From Zarea fungicola (Eukaryota > Ascomycota > Sordariomycetes > Hypocreales > Cordycipitaceae), in the NCBI GenBank assembly GCA_900169235.1, contig FWCC01000028.1, positions 9,121 to 73,120 of the forward strand: a stretch of DNA of 64,000 nt, written 5' to 3'. This document shows, piece after piece, positions 56,040-64,000 of this stretch. A program made the translations under genes and the position numbers. The notes under the pieces are model-generated. The model saw nothing but the letters and a program-made list of their open reading frames with translations, was not told the origin of the DNA and made no database searches. The first letter of the stretch is position 1; each line of letters begins with the position of its first letter.

Positions 56040-56667
56040 GACAGTGACCGCTGAATTTCAGCAATGAGACCTCCTTTTAACGAGTCGTGTTCATCTTGCA
56101 AGAAGAAGAAAAGCGGTGATGTTCAATGAAAGTAGATCTCCCGCCTTAACACGGATGACAGTGGCTGAGTGCAAAATCTGGGTCTTGGGCAGTTCACTGT
56201 CACGGTCTAAAATCGCCTGGAATCGGTTAGGCTTGGTGTTTCATTGCTGTGCTTACTTGCTGGCAGCTTGACAACGAGTACAGCGAGATAACTACGCACC
56301 ACTTTCATTCGGCTCCTGGAAAGGGCGTTATTTTATCACATAATTTAAATCATTGGCTGGGCACGCTCTCTGGGGCTGTCTATGGGTGTTCTAGTTACAT
56401 GTCCAGCTTCGATATTCACACCACGATTTTTTAATCACCGAGATAACAAGAAAGTACTAATGGTACTGCGACGGCTTCTTGCGATCTCTCAAACAAGTCA
56501 GAATTAGGTAAGACACGTATTTTATCGGAGATTAACTCTTAAATCTTAGATGGTCCTTATCACTAGCGAGTCACTAGTTATTTTTGATCCTCCAGTGGAA
56601 GTAATTAGCTGGCCATCGAAGTCTAACTTGAAACTTTGCGCGATACAATTGCCACGACCGAGGCTCT
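56040..56667. other. Intergenic region
   Basis: About 630 bp between the regulator and the ArnB-like gene. No gene supported. Confidence 0.5.
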
Positions 56668-57816
56668 CTAAGAACCAAAATGAGACTCGAAAACGCGCTC
56701 AATGGCATTCACTACTCTTTTCACATCATCTTCTTCCATGGCTGGAAAGAGTGGCAAGGTAACGATTGCCTTTCCAGTCTGTTCTGCCACAGGTAGCATG
56801 CCCTCTTTAAACCCCAAGTCCCGGTATAACTGGAAGAGATGAATCGCTGGGTAATGGCATCCTGTGCCAATCTGGAATCGCGTTTTCATGGCCTCCTGAA
56901 AAGAAGCTCTCGGCAAGCCAGGGGGCAGAATCAATTGAAAGAGGTGCCAGTTTGGCTCAAAATCCTCTGTATTATCCAATGGCAAAACGGTGCCGTGCCA
57001 GCGCCTCTCAAGATCCACACCAAACGCCGCGAAATACATCGTCGCCAGCTGTCTGCGTTTGGCGCCGATGGATTCTAGTCTGGAGAGCTCACAGAGCCCA
57101 ATTGCTGCGGCCACGTCTGTCATGTTGTGTTTACCTCCAAGGATATCCACGTCCATTTCGTACCCGATCCGCGTCACGCCCTGCAGGCGAATCTTTTCCG
57201 CCAGCGTCGCTTCGCTATCATCGTTTAGAACAATGCACCCGCCTTCGCCACCTGTTGTGATGTTTTTGGTGGCTTGAAAGCTAAAAGATACAATGTCACC
57301 AAAGGAACCTATGCGCTTTCCTTTCCATTTCGAGCCAAGAGCCTGTGCTGCATCCTCTACCACACGCAGGTGGTGTCGTCTCGCCAATTCATAGAGCTGA
57401 TCCATGTCGACAGGCCTTCCCGCCAGATGGACGGGTAAAATCGCCTTTGTTCTTTCTGTAATGGCCTGCTCTACCAGATCAAGGTTCATGTTTCTCGTGC
57501 GCGGATCAATATCAACAAAGACGGGAGTCGCCCCCACAGAGAGAATAACATTGGAGGTTGCGACCCATGAAAGTGGCGTGGTGATGACTTCACTTCCTTC
57601 CCCGACTCCAGCCACACGCAATGCCACTTCTAGACTGGCCGTCCCTGAACTAAATGTTCGCGTTGGTCTGCCACCAAAGTATTCTGACAGGGCGTCTTCA
57701 AATTCGGTTACTTTGGGGCCGTTGGTCAGCCACCCCGAGCGCAGGACGGCAGTGGCGGCTTCGATTGCTTCCTCCGATAGCTCTGGCTTGCAGAATGGTA
57801 GATGCCCCTCAATCAT
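56668..57816 (-). CDS. DegT/ArnB-like PLP sugar aminotransferase
   Basis: Intronless, 382 residues, the length of bacterial ArnB (UDP-4-amino-4-deoxy-L-arabinose synthase). Expected reaction: glutamate-dependent amination of a UDP-4-keto sugar, with PLP. Visible signatures: LPFCKPELSEEAIEAATAVL and LRSGWLTNGPKVTEFE at the start, FSSGTASLEVALRVAG (phosphate-binding), TPLSWVATSNVILSVGATPV, VVEDAAQALGS (Asp155 to the pyridine nitrogen, Gln158), and FSFQATKNITTGGEGG, with Lys184 as the PLP Schiff-base lysine. The C-terminal substrate loop is ETGCHYPAIHLF-like (GTGCHYPAIHLFQLYRDLGF). It is divergent from the formyltransferase at 58512 over a 695-bp spacer. The bacterial style and lack of introns suggest horizontal transfer. 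It could act on another UDP- or dTDP-4-keto sugar; the specificity call is by resemblance. Confidence 0.9.
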   Translation of the reverse strand: MIEGHLPFCKPELSEEAIEAATAVLRSGWLTNGPKVTEFEDALSEYFGGRPTRTFSSGTASLEVALRVAGVGEGSEVITTPLSWVATSNVILSVGATPVFVDIDPRTRNMNLDLVEQAITERTKAILPVHLAGRPVDMDQLYELARRHHLRVVEDAAQALGSKWKGKRIGSFGDIVSFSFQATKNITTGGEGGCIVLNDDSEATLAEKIRLQGVTRIGYEMDVDILGGKHNMTDVAAAIGLCELSRLESIGAKRRQLATMYFAAFGVDLERRWHGTVLPLDNTEDFEPNWHLFQLILPPGLPRASFQEAMKTRFQIGTGCHYPAIHLFQLYRDLGFKEGMLPVAEQTGKAIVTLPLFPAMEEDDVKRVVNAIERVFESHFGS

Positions 57817-58511
57817 TGTGCAGAGAATAAATAGATAAGCGAAAGAAAGAGAACGGGAACAAATGAGAGAACCTCTGAAATCTCCTGTCCGTGTCCAATC
57901 TGCTTCAACTTGAGCGGAGTCTCATATTGCTTCCAGGCCAGTCGCTCTGAAATGGCAGGATGTGGGCGAGGGCCGACGTATCGCTAAATCCCAACTAATG
58001 CCGACTTTCTCCGTAAATGAGATATTTCGTTTTTAGATTGCCAGGGTATTCAATATTAAACAATCGAGGTCTAATCAAACAGTTCAAAGTCCGGAGGCCA
58101 GAAAAACGATAAAATGCCTGAATCCTTCGACTTGGACGGCAAGGGAATAGAGATGGAGAAATGAGCTCACATAAACTGAGTTTTAGAAATACTTCACGAA
58201 TAAAGAATTGAGTAGTACTGCAATATATATTCCGTCACGTGTCGTATTTCCTTTTGCCGTCATCTGGCATGCATTAGTGTCGCCGCTTGCTGCAAACTCG
58301 GCATTGCGCTTGCGCCACCTCAGTCTGCCAATTCGCCAGATTCAAGCTAAAGAGGCTTTGAAGCTCGAGCTGAATATGCAATGCTACCATTATCATGCTT
58401 GTGGACCCGCCCACAAAATTGCTTTGCTTAATCAATCCTCCATATACCTGGATACACCAACGCAGCCTGCCTGTGACAGACCTAAACCTGTCAGGCATCC
58501 ATTATTTCACA
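57817..58511. promoter_or_regulatory. Divergent promoter region of the ArnB/ArnA-like pair
   Basis: A 695-bp spacer separates two divergent start codons (57816 and 58512), so one bidirectional promoter could coordinate both genes. An ATG at 58395 is in frame with the formyltransferase and would extend it by 39 residues. That extension has no counterpart in bacterial enzymes, so it is probably leader. No specific operator was identified. Confidence 0.5.
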
Positions 58512-59483
58512 ATGGCAGAACATCCACGTTCTGCCGTCGTATTTGCATATCATAATGTCGGAGTTTCATGTCTCAAAATCCTCTTAGCAAGTGAAGTCCA
58601 GGTGCCGCTTGTGGTGACGCATGCGGATGACGCTTCTGAGAACATATGGTTCGCGTCCGTCGCCGACGTGTGCAAAGAGCACAATATTCCATGTATAACG
58701 CCAGAGGGCCCCAAATCGCCCGACCTCGCGCAGCGCTTACAAGCCATCAAGCCATCTTACATCTTCAGCTTCTACTACCGCTTCATGCTCCCGCATGCCA
58801 TCCTCGAGCAGGCCCGCATGGGCGCGTACAACATGCACGGATCCCTGCTGCCCAAGTATCGCGGCAGAGTTCCTGTGAACTGGGCTATCCTCCATGGCGA
58901 GACAGAGACGGGCGTTACGCTACACGAAATGGTGGCCAACCCGGACGCCGGCCCCATCATTGCGCAGACAACGGTGCCCATCTTGCCAGATGAGACGGCA
59001 TTTGACGTATTTGGCAAGTTGACTGCGGCTGCGGAAAAGACCCTCAGCGAGGTTTTGCCGCGAATGCTGCGCGGGGAGGTGCAAGTTGTGCCCAATGATA
59101 TCGCCAAGGGGAGCTACTTTGGTCGTCGACGACCAGAGGATGGGCAGATTGACTGGTCGCAGCCTGCGCAGAGCGTTTACAACCTGCATCGGGCTGTCGC
59201 GCCACCGTACCCAGGGGCATGGACTCTTGTCAATGGCCACAGGTTTGTGCTGGGCAAAGCAAGAATGTCAGATGTGACACTGGACTCCGCGGAGAGAGGG
59301 CTCACTGTCATTGATGGCACGATATTTGGCGTCTGCGGTGACGGGCAATGTCTTGCGATCCACGAGCTATTACAAGGTGACATTACCGTTGCGCCTCAAC
59401 ATCTACAGAAGTTCTTGTCTTCCCAGAAAGAGAGTAGTGAGAAACAAGAGCGTACCTCGACAGCGGTATTGAACACCCGCTGA
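58512..59483 (+). CDS. ArnA-type UDP-amino-sugar formyltransferase
   Basis: Intronless, 323 residues, about the size of the N-terminal formyltransferase domain of bacterial ArnA. Expected reaction: 10-formyl-tetrahydrofolate-dependent N-formylation of UDP-4-amino-4-deoxy-L-arabinose. The N-terminus AVVFAYHNVGVSCLKILLAS matches the ArnA style. The formyltransferase catalytic triad is present: Asn107 and His109 in AYNMHGSLLPKYRGRVPVNW and Asp145 in HEMVANPDAGPIIAQ. The segment FSFYYRFMLP and the C-terminal subdomain with YFGRRRPEDGQIDWSQPAQS and RAVAPPYPGAWTLV also fit. The C-terminal dehydrogenase/decarboxylase domain of bifunctional ArnA is absent and not encoded nearby. The start at 58512 is chosen because it aligns with bacterial enzymes. 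Alternative: a formyltransferase for another nucleotide-4-amino sugar. Confidence 0.9.
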   Translation: MAEHPRSAVVFAYHNVGVSCLKILLASEVQVPLVVTHADDASENIWFASVADVCKEHNIPCITPEGPKSPDLAQRLQAIKPSYIFSFYYRFMLPHAILEQARMGAYNMHGSLLPKYRGRVPVNWAILHGETETGVTLHEMVANPDAGPIIAQTTVPILPDETAFDVFGKLTAAAEKTLSEVLPRMLRGEVQVVPNDIAKGSYFGRRRPEDGQIDWSQPAQSVYNLHRAVAPPYPGAWTLVNGHRFVLGKARMSDVTLDSAERGLTVIDGTIFGVCGDGQCLAIHELLQGDITVAPQHLQKFLSSQKESSEKQERTSTAVLNTR

Positions 59484-60177
59484 CTCTAAAATCATCACGT
59501 ACAGCTTAACCAAATCCGGAAGGATAACCAAAGGCGCACAGGCCTCCACGCTCTATTGCATGGTATAGGGAGTCTGTATTCGTTCTATAACCAATAGCGA
59601 CGCAGTGTGAAGGGTTAGAAGTTGGTTTGGTTCATGGCGCAAGCTCATGTAAGTGAAGCGCTCGTGTGGTTGTCCATGATACCAATTACATCTTCTTATA
59701 GGCAAGACACTGCCACTTTGACAGATATTCGGCAGGAAATACATTTTAGTTAGTAATATGTATAGGTCCAAGGTAATAGAAGGGGCTAGCAGCCGTGGTT
59801 ACCGTCTCTGGGCTCTCGGTGACAAACTGCGACGTGAGAGTACAAAATCAATCGTTAGCTCAGCTGCTCACTCTCATCCTATGGCTCGTCAAGCCCCTCC
59901 TCCGGTATCTCTCCACGTGTCGCCGAATGCCAGATCTATCATCGAAGTGCCTCCCACAGATGCATGTTTCCTTATCCAAGTGCACCCTGTGGAATGTAGT
60001 TAGAAAGGCACAGAAGTCCCATTAGTAGGGTGGACTTACTCTAAACGCCTCTGGCTCTCGAATCGTAGAATGCAGTTGGGATCTGGGCAGTCGAGCCTCC
60101 CGTCCGAAACAGAACCGCCAACTTTTAATTATTAGCACCCCTCAGAGTCGACAGAACAGTATTCCTTCTACCACTTA
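59484..60177. other. Convergent intergenic region
   Basis: About 690 bp between the 3' ends of the formyltransferase and the membrane protein gene. Nothing supportable. Confidence 0.5.
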
Positions 60178-60693
60178 TCACACTGGCTTACTGGGGTTTC
60201 GTCCACGTGGAAGGATTGGACGATTCTGTGAAACGCTGTGATGAATCTCATGCATTGGCATAAGATTCATTGCGGTTGGTGCCATTGGGCTATCGATCTG
60301 CGCCCTGCTTTGTGCTGTCCCAATCGGGGAGGGGCCTGTCACTTGTTCTCTAAGATGATTCTGTCGTGCTAGCAATGCGCTTCTTTCCTCCTCTGTTGTA
60401 GGTAGGCTGATCTCTGTCAGGTCGACAAAAGCCGGCAGATCAAAATCTGGATGGGTATTCCAGGGCGGCCTATCAGGTCCCTCACGTCCCTCACGTCTGA
60501 CAGATGGTGGTCTGTGCCGCCCTCTTTCTCTCACAGGCTTTCTTCCACATCTCACAAACCAGAGGTATGATGAAACCAAAAGAACAATGTGAAGTGTAAC
60601 CAGGGCGATGGCGACAGCTAGCACCAACCGCGCTGAGGATTCGGACGGTGATCGCCGCTGGACTGCACCCGACTTTCTGGATGGTAAATGCAT
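60178..60693 (-). CDS. Hypothetical single-pass membrane protein
   Basis: I do not recognise a family. A 171-residue frame from a good ATG has a basic N-terminus (MHLPSRKSGAVQRRSPSES), one clear transmembrane segment at about residues 22-47 (LVLAVAIALVTLHIVLLVSS), a basic stop-transfer region (RCGRKPVRERGRHR) and a Pro/Ser-rich tail. The positive charges on both sides leave topology open. It could be a real small fungal gene or a chance frame; the well-formed membrane helix favours a gene. Confidence 0.5.
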   Translation of the reverse strand: MHLPSRKSGAVQRRSPSESSARLVLAVAIALVTLHIVLLVSSYLWFVRCGRKPVRERGRHRPPSVRREGREGPDRPPWNTHPDFDLPAFVDLTEISLPTTEEERSALLARQNHLREQVTGPSPIGTAQSRAQIDSPMAPTAMNLMPMHEIHHSVSQNRPILPRGRNPSKPV

Positions 60694-61606
60694 CGCAAGG
60701 CAATTCTCGGACGAGAGAAAAAGTTGAACTTATGATGAAAGGAAGCACTGTTGTTTTTCTCTTGTTTTATATTCTCCGCCAGGAAAACTTGATGCAATCC
60801 TCCGACTTTTAACTGCTTGCAAGCTGCGCAAAGTGGTCGCATCCAATCATGATCTCTGCTTTCCTCCAAAATATGCACCTCAAAATCTTGCGATTCTATT
60901 GGCCATGCTTGCAGGTTGCCGAAGCCACACCCACTGTAAGAAGAAATTATCGTACAAGCATTCTAATAAGGCGCCAGCTGACTCAAATACAAATCACAAA
61001 ACCAGGTGCGAGGACGCGGATGGAACTGTGGCGTGGTAGAGTATAGACTTGACTTTTCGTTTTGTGTTAGCCTTTTTTCTCACCCCGCATCTTCCTACTT
61101 CCGTTCTTTTTTTCATTCTTTTAATTAAATTCTTTTCATCAGGAACTGATGGAGCTCACATGCGTAGTGCTACTGGGCTCACTAATACCTCGACGTAACA
61201 ATCTCTGGCTTAACGCTAGTTCTCACACGCTGCCGCTACTCAAAGCAAAAACCGAATTTATCTCACAAATATTTTAGTAAATGTAATGCTTCGTGCGTTT
61301 AAATAGTTTCTGCGGTTTCTGCTTGCAATTTTGCTCAAGGCTCTCCGTCCCTATAACCTGAAATGTGTGTTTTCCCAACATTGACGATTGGTGCCTACCC
61401 AAGAATTTCCGCCAATTTGACGTCACCTTGGAAAAATAAATAAATGATGAGCAATTTGATATATTCCTCTTGATAAATGTGACCGGAAAAGAACAATTCA
61501 GAGTTTTGGGAAGTGAAGGCATTTTAGTTGGAGTCTGTTAACGCTTCCTCTGGCGCGCCTGCTTGACAAGCAGCGCCAGCTCAATTCACACAAAGTACTT
61601 GCCAAT
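60694..61606. other. Intergenic region
   Basis: About 910 bp without a supportable gene. T-rich runs near 61105-61140. Confidence 0.5.
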
Positions 61607-62367
61607 TTAGGGTTCGCTCATCCGGGGCTCATTCAGTGGGTGTTCGCTCATCTGGGCTTCGCTCATCCGAGGCTCGGAGCTCGTGCTATTCTTAGCCACA
61701 GCTGGTGCGTGTTCCTGCTTGCGGGAGCCCTTGGTGAGATATGTTCGCCATACGTAGATACCCTATAGTTCCCCCCCAAGTCAGCAACACAACACATTGT
61801 ACTTTGTAAAATTCGGTGCAACTTACAAGAATTGTGCTAGCAGCATGGAGAAGGCTGGCGATGAAAGAAAAAGCCAGTGCCGTCCTCCAGGGCGCGCAAC
61901 CGGGTCCATTCACGCGGACGACTCCAAACCGGCGGCCCCAACCAACCCAGTTCGGACCCCAATAAGTGCGAAAGTACTGTGATTCGCAGGTATGAATACC
62001 AGTTCTCTATATCACCAAAGAAAGTTATTAGTATGAGATCTCACTCCCCAAGGATACGTTGCAGCTTTTCGCATACCACTTCCAAAAGGCAAAAGGCCGT
62101 CAGCCACATGACAAAGAGGGCAAAGTCCATTGGCCATGCCCAATACTGGAGCTTGAACGGAATGATGCATGCCAGCGAGTACACGAGGCAGATGGCGCTG
62201 AGAGCCAAGGTGTAGACGATGCGGTTATCAACAGACTCGTCATTGCTTTTGGTGCGGGCAGTGAATTCACCGAGGATACCGAGGACGATGGAGGCACAGA
62301 CAATCTGGAAGAATCGGAGAATGGCAGACGCCACCTTGTGTCCATAGCTTTCTTCAGAATATGCCAT
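61607..62367 (-). CDS. MARVEL-like four-helix membrane protein
   Basis: Exons 62367-62045, 62004-61827 and 61762-61607 join in phase to 218 residues. Four hydrophobic helices: ASAILRFFQIVCASIVLGIL, IVYTLALSAICLVYSLACII, WPMDFALFVMWLTAFCLLEV and WRTALAFSFIASLLHAASTI, with a conserved Cys-rich, Trp-rich loop before helix 4 (YFRTYWGPNWVGWG; NGPGCAPWR). This is the layout of fungal MARVEL-domain proteins, which associate with membrane subdomains. The cytosolic tail ends in imperfect repeats of EPRMSEAQMSE type. The acceptor of intron 1 is the second of two overlapping AGs, chosen because only it keeps the frame. Confidence 0.8.
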
Positions 62368-63655
62368 GTTTGCCAAGTATGAATGAATCTGTTTTATAGC
62401 TGGAGAAAGTGAAACTTATGGAATCAGTTTGAGGAAGCTGATCAAGTACATTGTAGAAACGACTTCTTTCAACACCTGAAACGGGAAAGGTTGGTCTTAA
62501 ATATATGTGTGGTTTTCTCTTGTTTTACTTGGCCAAACTTTGAATTTCTCGTCTAATATTGGCATCCCCTCGCCACGGAGCTGTGGGTGGGAAGCAACGG
62601 TAATGGGGCTTAAACTCTGAATGCCTCAAAGTTCAGCGGTCCACGTCCGCATGTGGTTTCCATGTGACTAAATGCCGGCTCCTGAAAGTTAATAAATCGG
62701 GCTAAAATGGTCTATATGCTAAGTTATTATCCAGCTTATAGGTACAGACATAGGTCATTGTACGTTTGAAGGTCGGAGCTCGAAACTTGCAGCTTCTAGT
62801 TTGAATAGATGATTCCTCTCCTAGATGCAGGCTTGAGCTTTGGGTAGCTAATTCCTTCTGCCGAGTCAAGCCTGTTCTAATTTAACGTATAAAACTGAAT
62901 AAATGAAGTGAGGGGGCCACCTGTGACTATGAGCTGGCTCTAAAGCTACTGCGCAGAGCTGCTGTCATTGTCCAGTTATTACCGTACGTATCACCGCCAC
63001 AGTAAATGCAAACGGCAGCCTCCGGAATGCTCGGGAGTGCAAAAGAATAGCCTATACCAGCCAACGAATACAGTGGATCAAGTTCATCTATTATCGTATG
63101 ATGGTGAGTGATTCCTGTACTGGATGGTGTAGGTTTGCGACCGTTGAAGTGTGTCGGCGGAGCTGTTAAAGCAGTTGTGCGGGAAATTTATGAGTGGATG
63201 GTGGCCATTCTTTAAACTTTAGCCAGGGGCTTCGGACGACACACTCGAAGAGACTTTTATCCAATAAGTATTTAGTAAACCACACCACGATGCTGTATTG
63301 TGGAAAATGCACATGAAAAGCTGCATTTGGTCGAGAGGACCCATACGCCGGATTAAGGCACGCCATACGAGTCTTTGCCAAGAGTCCCAAGGAATGCCAA
63401 CCAGGGCCGCCATCTGGCATTGACGCAATGCCGAGAAGTTTGTCACGCATCGAAAAAGGCATGAATCCGGGTTTTGCAATGTTGCAGTTGCGGACACGTC
63501 CTTGGTGGCTAAACCCGGCAGTCCACTGTCCCGCCTGGGTTTCATGCATGACGTTTTGTATAGGAGACTAAACTTTTATGTTTAAACATTTTCAGGTCTT
63601 TTACTTTTGTACCTGAAATTACTTTTCAAGTCGAGGGAAAAACTCATTTACGATA
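62368..63655. other. Divergent intergenic region
   Basis: About 1.3 kb between the MARVEL-like gene and the EF-hand gene. A 127-codon minus-strand frame at 63166-63549 has no recognisable domain and is probably chance. Nothing else supported. Confidence 0.5.
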
Positions 63656-64000
63656 ATGGAAGACAGCCAACAGCCTCTAGGGGCAGTGTCAACAGGGCAG
63701 CACCAACAGCACCAACACCCCCATACCAGCAGCAAGTTCCTCTGCCTCAGCGACGATGAAATCGCCCAATTCATCGACGAGCTGGACGAGAATAAAGACG
63801 GGCTCGTCGAATACAGCGAGATTGAAAAGAAGCTCGACGAGGTGCACGACTCGCTCGTCGGGCCAGACCACGCCGAGGACCACGCGCGCCGCCACGCCTT
63901 TCTGCGCAGCATCATGGGACCGGAAGACCAACTGACGCGCGCTGCCTTTACAAAGGTCGTGCGCGGCTGGAACGTGCCATCGCTCAAGCAGCTAAAGAAG
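63656..64000 (+). CDS. EF-hand protein, probable NADPH oxidase N-terminus (partial)
   Basis: Runs off the right edge; 115 codons visible from the ATG at 63656. After a Gln/His-rich leader, LSDDEIAQFIDELDENKDGL and VEYSEIEKKLDEVHDSLVG form an EF-hand, with loop residues Asp, Asn, Asp, Glu, Glu at calcium positions 1, 3, 5, 9 and 12. It continues RHAFLRSIMGPEDQLTRAAF and TKVVRGWNVPSLKQLKK. This arrangement resembles the cytosolic start of EF-hand-bearing fungal NADPH oxidases (NoxC type) that produce superoxide. The transmembrane and FAD/NADPH domains would lie outside the window, so the oxidase call is a prediction. Confidence 0.7.
   Translation, partial: MEDSQQPLGAVSTGQHQQHQHPHTSSKFLCLSDDEIAQFIDELDENKDGLVEYSEIEKKLDEVHDSLVGPDHAEDHARRHAFLRSIMGPEDQLTRAAFTKVVRGWNVPSLKQLKK

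Noticed and set aside
58395..58511. N-terminal extension of the formyltransferase from the ATG at 58395
   Set aside because: Bacterial homologues begin at the segment encoded from 58512; the extra 39 residues show no targeting or domain pattern.
63166..63549. 127-codon open frame on the minus strand
   Set aside because: No domain, no good codon pattern, and a competing frame of similar length overlaps it.
1..64000. CRISPR arrays, bacterial operons or rRNA genes
   Set aside because: No regularly spaced repeats, Shine-Dalgarno-led gene strings or rRNA-like blocks were seen; intron structure shows a eukaryotic genome. tRNA genes were looked for by B-box motif only and none was found, which is not a full search.

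Overview
The window is nuclear DNA of a filamentous ascomycete (Pezizomycotina, most likely Sordariomycetes). Evidence: short GT-AG introns of about 45-75 bp, Zn(II)2Cys6 regulators, a LaeA-like methyltransferase, a type II PI4-kinase of the Lsb6 type, fungal DUF7025-type AAA ATPase and DUF7708/STAND-like proteins, and many MFS and oxidoreductase genes. Family and domain assignments come from reading translated motifs by eye; no database search was possible. Exon joins were worked out by hand from splice motifs and reading phase.

Layout. 1-9.3 kb is gene-poor: a solo LTR with a 5-bp target-site duplication (916-1231) and one multi-exon SAM methyltransferase (3.8-5.3 kb, minus). 9.3-18 kb is an ordinary block: PI4-kinase (minus), a secreted FAD/BBE oxidase and two GNAT acetyltransferases (plus). 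19-25.7 kb is accessory: an AAA ATPase (minus), a DUF7708/STAND-like gene (plus), a 36-bp minisatellite, a second, inverted copy of the same LTR and a small unrecognised three-exon gene. 26.3-45 kb resembles a catabolic cluster: class A flavin monooxygenase, FAH-family hydrolase, CocE/S15 hydrolase, DUF3500 protein, MFS exporter, a damaged Zn2Cys6 regulator, a PhyH dioxygenase and an inositol-monophosphatase-like phosphatase. 45-50.7 kb has a Zn2Cys6 regulator, a maltose-type sugar transporter and a 2H phosphoesterase. 51-53.7 kb has a secreted RNase T1-fold protein that lacks most catalytic residues, and an NmrA-like reductase whose frame is broken by an A/T tract.

The most unusual locus is 54.2-59.5 kb. 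A Zn2Cys6 regulator lies next to two intronless, divergently transcribed genes that read as bacterial ArnB (UDP-4-keto-pentose aminotransferase, DegT family) and the stand-alone formyltransferase half of ArnA. In bacteria these make formylated 4-amino-4-deoxy-L-arabinose for lipid A, which fungi lack. The pair could be a horizontally acquired two-step module that makes an N-formylated amino sugar. The right end holds a single-pass membrane protein, a four-helix MARVEL-like membrane protein and the start of an EF-hand protein (probable NADPH oxidase) that runs off the edge.
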